From JAWKWH01 sp040830725 (lineage in GTDB: Bacteria > Pseudomonadota > Alphaproteobacteria > Rhizobiales > Rhizobiaceae), in assembly GCA_040830725.1 (NCBI GenBank), contig JBFOMG010000023.1:124001-188000 (forward strand): DNA of 64,000 nucleotides, given 5' to 3'. Under the pieces are notes generated by a model. That model saw only the letters and a list, made by a program, of their open reading frames with translations, had not been told where the DNA came from and did no database searches. Each line of letters opens with the position of its first letter. Position 1 is the first letter of the stretch. The translations under genes and the position numbers were made by a program. Below, piece after piece: positions 8,446 through 16,327 of the stretch.

Positions 8446-9552
8446 TTAGAGTTTGCCGGCCCGCTGCTGGATCATCATGAATGTGTCGAAGGTGTACTCC
8501 GACAACTGCATCCACAGATAAGCATCCTTCTTGAACTCGAGCTGCTGGTCATAGACCTTCTTGAACGTTGCATTTTCAGCCGAGATCTCAGCATAAGTCG
8601 ATTTTGCCGCTTCATAAGAAGCTTCAAGAATCTGCTGGCTGAACGGACGCAACTGAGCACCGCCCTGAACCAGACGTTTCAGCGCGGCAGGATTGTTTGA
8701 GTCATAATCGGCCATCATGTCCGAATTTGCAGCGCGACACGCGGCTTCGAGAATGGACTGATATGACTTCGGCAGTTCGTTCCACTTGTCCTGATTGATG
8801 AAGGCGTGGAGCACCGGACCACCTTCCCACCAGCCGGGGTAGTAGTAATACGGCGCAACCTTGTAGAAGCCGGGTTTTTCATCGTCAAACGGACCGATCC
8901 ATTCGGCCGCATCGATGGTTCCCTTTTCCAGGGCCGGATAAGTATCAGCGCCGGCAATCTGCTGAGGGATGACACCGAGTTTCTCGATGATCTTTCCGCC
9001 CATACCACCGATGCGCATCTTCACGCCCTTCAGGTCTTCAACGGTGTTGATTTCCTTGCGGAACCATCCACCCATTTGTGCGCCGGTATTTCCTGCAGGA
9101 AACCCAACCAAGCCCTGAGTGGCGTAGAATTCGGCCATCAGTTCCTGTCCGCCACCATGATAGAACCAGGCATTTTGCAGACGCGCATTAAGACCGAAGG
9201 GAATTGCAGTTCCCAGGGCATATGTCGGGTCTTTGCCCCAGTAGTAATAAGAGGCCGTGTGCGCCATCTCGACTGTGCCTGCCGCCGCGGCGTCGGCCGC
9301 CTGAAGCGCCGGAACGATCTCACCACCAGCAAACAGTTGAATCTCAAAGTTGCCGTCTGACGACTCGCGCACAAATTTAGCCAGGGTCTCTCCACCGCCG
9401 AACACGGCTGGAAATGCAGGAGCGAATGACGAGGTCATGCGCCAGGTCAATTTCGGCATTGATTGTGCAATTGCGGGTGCGGCAAGTGTTGTGGCAGCAG
9501 CTGCGCCAGCGCCGGTAAACCCGGCTTTCTTGATGAATGAACGACGATCCAT
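8446..9552 (-). CDS. TRAP transporter solute-binding protein, Tat-exported (TakP/FcbT1-like)
   Basis: This 368-residue protein starts with a twin-arginine signal (MDRRSFIKKAGF, Ala-rich core, APAIAQ cleavage region). The mature part is DctP-like: LTWRMTSSFAPAFPAVFGGG, LFAGGEIVPALQAADAAAAG, YYYWGKDP and EKGTIDAAEWIGPFDDEKPG. These match the mannitol/chloroaromatic and 2-oxo acid binding branch (TakP). It would capture an organic acid in the periplasm for the DctQ/DctM subunits. The ATG at 9552 has GGAGG 7-10 bases upstream, and the 24 codons before it are not part of the signal. The membrane genes at 1721-4229 are the likely partners but are separated from it by mur-sitABCD. Confidence 0.9.
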   Translation of the reverse strand: MDRRSFIKKAGFTGAGAAAATTLAAPAIAQSMPKLTWRMTSSFAPAFPAVFGGGETLAKFVRESSDGNFEIQLFAGGEIVPALQAADAAAAGTVEMAHTASYYYWGKDPTYALGTAIPFGLNARLQNAWFYHGGGQELMAEFYATQGLVGFPAGNTGAQMGGWFRKEINTVEDLKGVKMRIGGMGGKIIEKLGVIPQQIAGADTYPALEKGTIDAAEWIGPFDDEKPGFYKVAPYYYYPGWWEGGPVLHAFINQDKWNELPKSYQSILEAACRAANSDMMADYDSNNPAALKRLVQGGAQLRPFSQQILEASYEAAKSTYAEISAENATFKKVYDQQLEFKKDAYLWMQLSEYTFDTFMMIQQRAGKL

Positions 9553-9825
9553 GAATGAACCTCCCGTGATGGAATCGCTATGGAACCGGACGTAGCGTAA
9601 GCCAAATTGATCGGCGACCGGCACCTGAGCGCAATGAATACACTATGGTACGCCCGTGTCTAGGCACACATGACCGCACCATCCCAAAGTTGAAGCCGTG
9701 ATCCTTTGGTTCCGGCTTTCTTCCGATTCCCCATTCTGGTGATGTCAATTGAATTGGATCAGGTGGCGGAATTGATTAAGCTGTGGCAAAGCAACAAAGT
9801 CACTCAAAATTCGACCTGGGTCAAA
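9553..9825. promoter_or_regulatory. Divergent intergenic region
   Basis: This region lies between the TRAP binding protein (leftward) and the nitrile hydratase operon (rightward) and should carry both promoters. An in-frame ATG at 9742 would add 28 residues to the rightward gene. I see no clear operator or -35/-10 pair. Confidence 0.4.
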
Positions 9826-10608
9826 ATGAGCATTGATAAGCCGTTGGTTGCCGTACCAACCGATATTCGCAATTTCGACAATTATCTGTGGCACGGCGTT
9901 CCCCAACCCTATCTGAATGCCGCAGCCGACGTCGCACGTGTAACACCCTTGGAAGTGCCCTCTCTCGGGGCTGACCGGATCGACCTGAATGCCATCCTGC
10001 AAGCGGTGGACGGAGTGATGATCACCGGCTCCAAATCCAACGTTCATCCCTCGCTCTACGGTGAGGAGGCAACGGAGGCCAACGGTCCTTATGATCCCGG
10101 CCGTGATGCGACTTCTATCCCGATGATCAAACTGGCGATTGAACTGGGAATACCACTGCTTTGCATTTGCCGGGGCATTCAGGAGTTGAATGTCGCCCTT
10201 GGCGGCACCTTGGCAACGGAAATTCAGGAACGGGAAGACATTCTGGACCACCGGGCGGTCACAAGCGAAAGCCAAGACGAACGGTTCGCAGTTCACCAGG
10301 CAATCACAATCCGGGAAGGATCGTGCATGGCCGAGATTCTCGGAGCAGGCGACGTTACCGTCAACTCGCTCCACCGCCAGGCCATTGGCAGTGTGGCGCC
10401 GGGTCTCGCCATCGAGGCTCTTGCACCGGACGGGATCGTAGAAGCTGTTTCTGTCAAGAACGCTAAAGCCTTTGCGGTCGGTGTTCAGTGGCATCCCGAA
10501 TATTGGGCAGCCAGCGATCAACCCTCCAAGCGCATCTTCTCGGCATTCGGAGACGCGGTACGTGCGCATGCTTTGGCACGCAACACCGGGAGCATTGCGG
10601 CTGAATAG
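9826..10608 (+). CDS. Class I glutamine amidotransferase-like hydrolase (PuuD/peptidase C26 family)
   Basis: This 260-residue protein is of the gamma-glutamyl-GABA hydrolase family. It has the nucleophile region LLCICRGIQELNVALGG (Cys115 in CRG) and the His-Glu pair in QWHPEY (His223, Glu225), so the catalytic triad is complete. Family members cut gamma-glutamyl amide bonds in the cytoplasm. The start at 9826 gives MSIDKPLVAVPTD, the usual N-terminus. An ATG at 9742 is also open, and neither has a strong ribosome binding site. Only 2 bases separate its stop from nthA, so it is the first gene of the nitrile hydratase operon, where a role on the amide product or a related compound is conceivable but unproven. 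Confidence 0.85.
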   Translation: MSIDKPLVAVPTDIRNFDNYLWHGVPQPYLNAAADVARVTPLEVPSLGADRIDLNAILQAVDGVMITGSKSNVHPSLYGEEATEANGPYDPGRDATSIPMIKLAIELGIPLLCICRGIQELNVALGGTLATEIQEREDILDHRAVTSESQDERFAVHQAITIREGSCMAEILGAGDVTVNSLHRQAIGSVAPGLAIEALAPDGIVEAVSVKNAKAFAVGVQWHPEYWAASDQPSKRIFSAFGDAVRAHALARNTGSIAAE

Positions 10609-10610
10609 CC

Positions 10611-11234
10611 ATGGCAGAACGCAAGCATCAACACCACAACCACTCAGAACTTTCCGAAACGGAGCTTCGTGTGCGGACGCTGGAATCCCTCTTGGTCGAC
10701 AAAGGATATATCGATCCGGCAGCGCTCGACGTGCTCATTGAAACTTATGAGACGAAAATCGGGCCGCGAAACGGAGCGAGCGTTGTTGCGCGCGTATGGG
10801 CCGATCCCGGGTTCAAGGAATGGCTTTTGAACGACGCAACCGCTGCCATTGCTTCGATGGGCTTCACCGGCCGGCAGGGCGAACACATGGTCGCCGTCGA
10901 AAACACCAACGACGTGCACAATATGGTCGTTTGTACCTTGTGCTCCTGTTATCCGTGGCCGGTGCTGGGGCTTCCGCCCGTTTGGTACAAATCAGCGCCC
11001 TACCGGTCTCGCGCTGTTATCGACCCTCGTGGCGTTCTGGCAGAATTCGGTGTCGAGATACCCGAAGACCGCCAAGTCAGAGTCTGGGATTCGACGGCCG
11101 AGATGCGCTACCTTGTCATTCCGCAACAGCCGGAGGGGACGGATGGATGGAGTGAGGCAGCGCTTTCGGAGCTTGTCACCCGCGATTCGATGATCGGAAC
11201 CGGGCTTGCGCTTCAACCCGGAGATCAACCGTGA
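10611..11234 (+). CDS. nthA: Nitrile hydratase alpha subunit, cobalt type
   Basis: This 207-residue protein has the metal-binding cluster VCTLCSCYPWP (Cys108, Cys111, Cys113). The Thr after the first Cys marks cobalt enzymes, whereas iron enzymes have Ser. It hydrates nitriles to amides with the beta subunit. Other conserved segments are ARVWADPGFKEWLL and VWDSTAEMRYLVIPQQP. The N-terminus is His-rich (KHQHHNH). Two of the cluster cysteines are expected to be oxidised to sulfinic and sulfenic acids. The gene overlaps nthB by 4 bases (GTGA), a standard alpha-then-beta order. Confidence 0.95.
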   Translation: MAERKHQHHNHSELSETELRVRTLESLLVDKGYIDPAALDVLIETYETKIGPRNGASVVARVWADPGFKEWLLNDATAAIASMGFTGRQGEHMVAVENTNDVHNMVVCTLCSCYPWPVLGLPPVWYKSAPYRSRAVIDPRGVLAEFGVEIPEDRQVRVWDSTAEMRYLVIPQQPEGTDGWSEAALSELVTRDSMIGTGLALQPGDQP

Positions 11235-11887
11235 ACGGTGCGGCCGATCTTGGCGGCATGATGGGCTTCGGCCCGGTCGATCCGGAACAAGACGAGCCGG
11301 TATTTCATTCGAACTGGGAACGCAGGGCCTTTGCTTTAACCTTGGCGATGGGTTTTACGGGTTCGTGGAACCTCGACCAGTCACGCTTCGCGCGAGAGAG
11401 CATGCCGCCAGCAGAGTATCTTGGTTCATCCTACTACCAGATCTGGCTGGTTGGCCTTGAGAAACTGATGCTAGAGCGGGGGCTTGTCACAGGCAGCGAG
11501 TTGGAAAGTGGTATTGCCGAAGAGAGCCCGCTTGTTACCCGTATTCTGGCAGCGGAAAAGGTTTCCGCAGCATTGGCCCGGGGTGGTCCGGTGAACCGCG
11601 ATCCAACCAGTTCGGCCTGTTTCTCGGCCGGTGATGCAGTCGTCGCCAGAAACATGCACCCGGTGGGCCATACGCGTTTACCGCGGTATTTACGGGGACG
11701 TCGTGGTTCGATCCGTGCAATTCGCGGCGCTCATGTTTTCCCGGACAGCAACGCCGCCGGTAATGGCGAGGATCCAAAGTGGCTCTACTCGGTAGAGTTT
11801 TCGGCCCGCGAATTGTGGGGTGAGGATGCCAATGAGAGCGACACCATCGTTGCAGACTGCTGGGAGCCATATCTTGACCCGGCCTGA
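11231..11887 (+). CDS. nthB: Nitrile hydratase beta subunit
   Basis: This 218-residue protein starts with GTG inside the nthA stop. It carries the typical N-terminus MNGAADLGGMMGFGPV, the SYYQIWLVGLEKL helix and the SH3-like C-terminal domain (RLPRYLRGRRGSI, YSVEFSARELWG, DCWEPYL). It forms the alpha-beta dimer and helps hold the cobalt site and substrate channel. The end overlaps the start of the accessory gene. Confidence 0.95.
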   Translation: MNGAADLGGMMGFGPVDPEQDEPVFHSNWERRAFALTLAMGFTGSWNLDQSRFARESMPPAEYLGSSYYQIWLVGLEKLMLERGLVTGSELESGIAEESPLVTRILAAEKVSAALARGGPVNRDPTSSACFSAGDAVVARNMHPVGHTRLPRYLRGRRGSIRAIRGAHVFPDSNAAGNGEDPKWLYSVEFSARELWGEDANESDTIVADCWEPYLDPA

Positions 11888-12215
11888 CATTGAGCCTGCC
11901 ATTCCGATAGACGCAGATGGTGAGCCGGTTTTTGACGCACCCTGGCAGGCGCAGGCCTTTGCCATGGTGCTCGCCTTGCATGAGCGGGGTGTCTTCGCGT
12001 GGCCCGAATGGGCCGAACTGCTTGGCAAGGAAATCGCTTCAAAGCGGCATGGCAAAGGAAATGAGGGATATTACAGCGCCTGGTTGTCAGCCCTGGAGAC
12101 CATGATTCGCGAAAAGGGTCTTGCCGACCAGAACGAAATGTCGCTGCGCTTGGAGGCGTGGGACGAAGCAGCCAAAAATACGCCTCACGGCCAACCAATC
12201 AAATTGGGATCGTGA
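11874..12215 (+). CDS. Nitrile hydratase accessory protein (cobalt insertion activator)
   Basis: This protein has about 113 residues. It resembles the N-terminal part of beta subunits (DAPWQAQAFAMVLALHERG, EGYYSAWLSALETMI), as known for activator proteins that deliver cobalt to the alpha subunit. I place the start at TTG 11874, which has GGGAG at 11862-11866 with 7 bases spacing and gives LTRPDIEPA. An ATG at 11820 is in frame but lies well inside nthB. With the TTG start, the overlap with nthB is 14 bases. It is the last gene of the operon, and no amidase follows. Confidence 0.88.
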   Translation: MTRPDIEPAIPIDADGEPVFDAPWQAQAFAMVLALHERGVFAWPEWAELLGKEIASKRHGKGNEGYYSAWLSALETMIREKGLADQNEMSLRLEAWDEAAKNTPHGQPIKLGS

Positions 12216-12226
12216 ACTCCAAACCC

Positions 12227-12655
12227 TTATTCGACGATGCGCCGCAGGTTGTAGAGAGGGCGTGATGGAAGCACGCTTTCCAATTGCGCCCCATCCGTCT
12301 CGGCAAATTCGATGATCGTGCCTTCGCGGTTTGAGAACACGATGCTACCCGTTCCGTTCTCCGTCCAGTAGAGAGCCTGATCGAGTACACCCAGAGCCGG
12401 GATGCATTGCGGTGATGCTTCAAGGCGATAGACTGTAGGCGCGATCCTTGCTCCCCTTTGAACTTCGCACAGGACTTCACCATTCATAAACAGTTCATGG
12501 CCGCCTGACGCAACAAAGCCGGATTGTTGCGAGCGAACCGATCCGGTTGTTGTCTCGCGATCGACGCCCGGACCAAAGACCGGCGGACCGAATAACGCCA
12601 GCACCAGGAACGCGGTTGTGGCTGTTGCGAATATGGAAGATATCAGATTGTACAT
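12227..12655 (-). CDS. Small exported protein, possibly Inh/AprI-like
   Basis: This is a 142-residue protein with an N-terminal hydrophobic segment (about residues 5-28) that should be a signal peptide or anchor. The rest has a Cys pair (near residues 64 and 84) and the pattern LDQALYWTENGTGSIVFSN. That resembles the C-x-L...W-x-x-x-G strand pattern of AprI/Inh-type beta barrels found in protease inhibitors and Omp19 lipoproteins. The resemblance is weak, so I treat it as a guess. It stands alone and converges on the nitrile hydratase operon with 11 bases between the stops. Confidence 0.65.
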   Translation of the reverse strand: MYNLISSIFATATTAFLVLALFGPPVFGPGVDRETTTGSVRSQQSGFVASGGHELFMNGEVLCEVQRGARIAPTVYRLEASPQCIPALGVLDQALYWTENGTGSIVFSNREGTIIEFAETDGAQLESVLPSRPLYNLRRIVE

Positions 12656-12700
12656 TTCAGCACCGTCGGCAAAATTCCCTGCGATGGTGCGTGGTTATGG

Positions 12701-12715
12701 TTAATGCTACGCTAA
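12701..12715 (-). promoter_or_regulatory. Possible CtrA-type site
   Basis: Read leftward, TTAG-N7-TTAA followed by CC differs by one base from the CtrA consensus TTAA-N7-TTAAC. It lies 46-60 bases upstream of the start of the small exported protein gene (12655), a plausible promoter position. Such short matches arise by chance. Confidence 0.3.
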
Positions 12716-12772
12716 TTTTGCACGAGTTGCATTGAAACGACGACATAGTTGCGATTGCAACAATACTCCGCG

Positions 12773-13792
12773 TCAGCGTTCGACCGGCTTTGTCGTCGAT
12801 TGGCGCACATGCAGTTCGGGGCGAATTAACTCGTGCTTGGAGCCGATTTCGGTACCATTTAGGCGATCAAGCAGCGCGCGGGCAGCAAGCCGGCCGACTT
12901 CGCGCTGGCCGTTCCAGACGGTCGTCAGTGCCGGCATGGAGATCATCGCCTCTTCCAGATCGTCATAGCCTGTAACCGAGATGTTTTCGCCAGGTGTGAA
13001 ACCAGCGCGTGCCAGACCGTTCATCAGGCCGATTGCCACCAGATCGTTCCAGCAGACGGCCGCTGTCGGCTTGTCCTTCAAAGCCAGAAAGCTGCCGGTC
13101 ATTTCGAAGCCGGCCTGTTTGGTGCGAGGTCCCGGCAAGCGCCACTCCTTCCTGACTTCAAGCCCCGCACGTTCCATGGCAACCACATAGCCCCGGTATC
13201 GTTCGCGACCGGTAGACGTTTCGTCGGTTCCGCCAATCATGGCAATGCGCCGGTGACCCAGGCCGATCAAGTGATCTGTCGCAAGTCCGATGCCATAGGC
13301 GTCATCGCCGCGAAACACCGGAACCCCGGCTCCGTGTACGGTTCTTGCAATCAACACGACGGGAAGATTGTTCTCTTCGGCCATGCCGATATCGTCACGT
13401 GGCGTATCGATGGCTGGTGACATGATCACCCCGTCCGCGCCCAGCTGTAGCAACGTATCGATGAATATTCGCTGCTTCTCCAGCTGGTCATAGTGGTTGG
13501 AAAGGATGAACGTCTGCCTTGACCTGTCGAGCTCACTTTCGATGGAGCGTAATATTTCGGCATAAAACGGGTTCATGATGTCGTGAACAACGACACCGAC
13601 AATGCCCGATCGGGATGTTCGCAAACTGGCTGCGCGACGATTGTAAATATATCCGATGGCCCGGGCATGTTCCTTGATCTTATCGCGGGTATGATCCGCC
13701 ACCAGCGGGCTGTCGCGCAACGCCAGCGACACGGTGGCTGTCGATACACCGAGCGCATCTGCGATCGTCGAGAGCTTGATTTTCTGGGCCAG
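12773..13792 (-). CDS. LacI family transcriptional regulator with apparent CTG start
   Basis: This 339-residue LacI/GalR regulator has an N-terminal helix-turn-helix (KIKLSTIADALGVSTATVSL, residues 4-23), hinge (ASLRTSRSGIVGVVVHDI) and a sugar-binding-like effector domain (MNPFYAEILRSIE, GLGHRRIAMIGG, ENISVTGYDD). The full helix-turn-helix is in frame only if translation starts before the first ATG/GTG/TTG-type codon at 13732. A stop lies just upstream, and the only codon with a well spaced Shine-Dalgarno (GGAG, 7 bases) is CTG at 13792, giving LAQKIKLS. Effector and targets are unknown. A 21-base palindrome upstream suggests autoregulation. Confidence 0.85.
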   Translation of the reverse strand: MAQKIKLSTIADALGVSTATVSLALRDSPLVADHTRDKIKEHARAIGYIYNRRAASLRTSRSGIVGVVVHDIMNPFYAEILRSIESELDRSRQTFILSNHYDQLEKQRIFIDTLLQLGADGVIMSPAIDTPRDDIGMAEENNLPVVLIARTVHGAGVPVFRGDDAYGIGLATDHLIGLGHRRIAMIGGTDETSTGRERYRGYVVAMERAGLEVRKEWRLPGPRTKQAGFEMTGSFLALKDKPTAAVCWNDLVAIGLMNGLARAGFTPGENISVTGYDDLEEAMISMPALTTVWNGQREVGRLAARALLDRLNGTEIGSKHELIRPELHVRQSTTKPVER

Positions 13793-13818
13793 TGCAATTC
13801 TCCGGCATGGGCAGCTAC

Positions 13819-13839
13819 GGATTTAAACTGTTTAAATCC
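13819..13839. promoter_or_regulatory. 21-base palindromic operator upstream of the LacI gene
   Basis: Arms GGATTTAAAC and GTTTAAATCC flank a single central T and pair perfectly. The site starts 27 bases upstream of the CTG start of the LacI gene. A perfect palindrome of this length next to a LacI gene is most simply its operator. It is also in position to act on any promoter in the 13793-13902 gap. Confidence 0.65.
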
Positions 13840-13902
13840 ATAGCGCACCCACAATGGGAGGCAAAGAAAAAAAGCGTTTTGTGCTGGCTGAGAAGCGCGG
13901 AA

Positions 13903-14334
13903 TCAGGCCAAATTCGCCTCGAGCCGGACAAGCAATTTGCGTAAACGCTTTCGATCCTTCTTTGTAAGACCAGAGAGGAGATTTTCCTCAGTCTTTCTGA
14001 CAGCCCGCTTGATAGCCGACAATGCGGATCGTCCGGCATCGGTCAAAAAAACATGCGACTGGCGCCCATCTTCGGCAGATGCGCGGCGGTCGACAAACCC
14101 CTGTTCACTCAAGCGATTGATCGTTTTCGTCACGGTTGGTGGCCGAACGCCAATTTTTTCGGCCAGCTCGCCCGGCGTTTGACCGTCTGCTTGCCCCAGT
14201 GCCAGCATGATTTGATCCTGACCGGCATAAAATCCGTGATCAAGCAGTTTGGACGCCAACACTGTTCGTGCATTTCGGGCGACGCTGTGCAAGCGTGTGA
14301 TTGTAGTTCCGGCGGTTTTCTTTTTCTTTGCCAT
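13903..14334 (-). CDS. MarR family transcriptional regulator
   Basis: This 143-residue winged-helix regulator has TPGELAEKIGVRPPTVTKTI as recognition region and RLSEQGFVDRRASAEDGR as wing, both standard for MarR. It begins with a Lys-rich tail (MAKKKKTAG). I use the ATG at 14334, with GGAG 5 bases upstream. A much longer frame to 14601 reads through the promoter region and the start of the divergent gene. It is divergent from the creatininase-family gene, a usual arrangement for a local regulator, but no operator is obvious between them. Confidence 0.88.
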   Translation of the reverse strand: MAKKKKTAGTTITRLHSVARNARTVLASKLLDHGFYAGQDQIMLALGQADGQTPGELAEKIGVRPPTVTKTINRLSEQGFVDRRASAEDGRQSHVFLTDAGRSALSAIKRAVRKTEENLLSGLTKKDRKRLRKLLVRLEANLA

Positions 14335-14454
14335 GCAATCTCCGTCGGCTGAAACCCACTCCCAATTAAACCTTACCGGCAATCCGCGCCAAGGCAACCG
14401 TTCTGCAATTGTAGCGCTTGCCTTCCCAAGCCATGCAGCACTATTAGCTGAAAT

Positions 14455-15219
14455 ATGGAAATTTCCGAAAGGCCTGACTTGAGCGGACAAAAACGGATCG
14501 CGGTACTTCCACTTGGCGCAACCGAGCAGCATGGGCCACATTTGCCTTGCGAGACGGATTCTTTGATCGCAGAAGCGGTCGTATCGAGAGCCGTTCGGCA
14601 ACTACCGAAATCCATCAATGTCGACGTTCTGCCCGTGGAAACTGTCGGATACTCAATCGAGCACGTGGATTTCACTGAAACCCAAACGCTGGATCACGCA
14701 GATGCCGTGGAACGCTGGATAGGGATCGGTGCGGAACAGAGCAGGAAGGGTATCGGCAGATTCGTCATGCTGAACGCCCACGGAGGCAATTCTCCGCTGA
14801 TGACAATCGTTGCAACTGAACTTCGGGTGCACCACGCCATGCTGGCGGTCGCCACGTCCTGGACCCGATTTGGCTATCCACCTGGCCTGGTGAGCGATGC
14901 AGAACGCGCAATAGGCATTCACGCGGGCTTTGCAGAGACATCCATGATGCTGGCGATCAAGCCCGAACTGGTCGATATGGGCAAGGCGAGGAATTTTCCT
15001 TCAAAACAGGCCGAATGGACAGGTGAATTTTCGCATTTGCGGGCCTATGGTCCGCATGCTTTCGGGTGGAAAATGCAGGACCTCAACCCCGATGGTGCTG
15101 CCGGGAACGCCGCTTCTGCCACCGCAGAGGCCGGAGAAAAGCTCATCGAACATGCTTCGCGGGGGTTTGCCGAACTGTTGATCGATATCGACAGCTTCGA
15201 TCTCACCCAACTGCGTTGA
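14455..15219 (+). CDS. Creatininase family amidohydrolase
   Basis: This 254-residue protein has the family metal ligands in LGATEQHGPHLPCETD, NAHGGN and the Glu of GIHAGFAETS. The family hydrolyses cyclic or linear amides (creatinine, formamidopyrimidine intermediates) or matures peptides (MftE) using divalent metals. The substrate cannot be told from the sequence. The gene is divergent from a MarR regulator and lies 67 bases before a COG0523 metal GTPase. With purine ureide genes close by, an amide from purine or pyrimidine breakdown is a reasonable guess. Confidence 0.85.
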   Translation: MEISERPDLSGQKRIAVLPLGATEQHGPHLPCETDSLIAEAVVSRAVRQLPKSINVDVLPVETVGYSIEHVDFTETQTLDHADAVERWIGIGAEQSRKGIGRFVMLNAHGGNSPLMTIVATELRVHHAMLAVATSWTRFGYPPGLVSDAERAIGIHAGFAETSMMLAIKPELVDMGKARNFPSKQAEWTGEFSHLRAYGPHAFGWKMQDLNPDGAAGNAASATAEAGEKLIEHASRGFAELLIDIDSFDLTQLR

Positions 15220-15286
15220 CATGCCGTGCAATGTGCATGAACGCATCCTATATGGTGCGCCGGCAACTCCTTTTGGTGGATAGCGA

Positions 15287-16327
15287 ATGGATACTGAAAA
15301 CGAAAAGATCCCGGTGACCGTTCTGACCGGCTATCTAGGTTCCGGCAAAACAACGCTCCTCAATCGCATTTTGTCGGAAGATCATGGCAAACGTTATGCG
15401 GTAATCGTCAACGAGTTCGGCGAAATCGGTATCGACAATGATCTGATTGTCGAGAGTGACGAAGAGATCTACGAGATGAACAATGGCTGTGTGTGCTGCA
15501 CGGTTCGCGGTGATCTCATTCGTGTCGTCGAGGGCCTGATGCGCAGGCCCGGCCGCTTCGACGCGATCGTCGTGGAGACTACCGGGCTGGCCGATCCGGC
15601 GCCCGTGGCACAAACATTTTTCATGGATGATGATGTCCGCTCCAAGACGGAGTTGGATGCGGTGGTTGCATTGGCCGATGCCAAACATCTGCCCCTGCGC
15701 CTGCAAGACAGCCGCGAGGCCGAAGACCAAATCGCGTTTGCCGATGTGGTGCTGATCAACAAGACCGATCTGGTCAGCGAGGAAGAACTGTCCGCTGTTG
15801 AGAAGCGGATCAGGCAGATCAACCCATCGGCGCAGATCCACCGGTCGGAACGGGCTGTTATTGATCTTTCCAGCGTGCTGGATCGAGGCGCTTTCGACCT
15901 GACGCGCGCCTTGGACAACGATCCGCAATTTCTCGATCATGATCACCCCGATCATGTGTGCAGCCCGGGTTGCGATCATGGTCATGACCACCACCATCAT
16001 GGTCATGTCAGCGCGGTGGCCGACATCCATGACGCCACGGTCGGTTCGGTTTCGTTGCGAGCCGGCCCGCTCGACCCGAAGCGCTTTTTCCCGTGGATCC
16101 AGAAAACGACCCAGATTGATGGCCCCAATATCCTTAGACTGAAAGGTATCATCGCCTTCGACGGCGATGAAGATCGCTACGTGGTCCAGGGAATTCACAT
16201 GATCGTCGAAGGCGACCATCAGCGTGCCTGGAGACCGGATGAGAAGCGCGAGAGCCGCATTGTCTTCATCGGACGTGACTTGGACGAGGAAAAACTGCGG
16301 CGCACTTTCGAAGCTTGCCAAGCCTGA
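15287..16327 (+). CDS. COG0523 (CobW/P47K) GTPase, putative metal chaperone
   Basis: This is a 346-residue GTPase: Walker A GYLGSGKTT (residues 15-23), the metal-binding CxCC of NNGCVCCTVRGDL (near residue 68), NKTD specificity motif, a His-rich loop (DHGHDHHHHGH, near residues 227-237) and a CobW C-terminal domain ending EEKLRRTF. Members deliver zinc or other metals to enzymes in the cytoplasm. The His-rich loop argues for zinc, but no Zur box is evident upstream. The stop TGA overlaps the ATG of the next gene, a WD40-like protein, so the pair is co-translated. Confidence 0.9.
   Translation: MDTENEKIPVTVLTGYLGSGKTTLLNRILSEDHGKRYAVIVNEFGEIGIDNDLIVESDEEIYEMNNGCVCCTVRGDLIRVVEGLMRRPGRFDAIVVETTGLADPAPVAQTFFMDDDVRSKTELDAVVALADAKHLPLRLQDSREAEDQIAFADVVLINKTDLVSEEELSAVEKRIRQINPSAQIHRSERAVIDLSSVLDRGAFDLTRALDNDPQFLDHDHPDHVCSPGCDHGHDHHHHGHVSAVADIHDATVGSVSLRAGPLDPKRFFPWIQKTTQIDGPNILRLKGIIAFDGDEDRYVVQGIHMIVEGDHQRAWRPDEKRESRIVFIGRDLDEEKLRRTFEACQA

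Noticed and set aside
11471..11477. CTAGAGC inside nthB, like the repeat ends
   Set aside because: Seven bases only, no second end, and the gene is intact, so it is chance.
15220..15286. Search for a Zur box before the COG0523 GTPase
   Set aside because: No palindrome of the expected type was found; zinc control cannot be claimed.
15335..16321. Leftward frame of 328 codons
   Set aside because: Antisense of the COG0523 GTPase gene, no motifs of its own.
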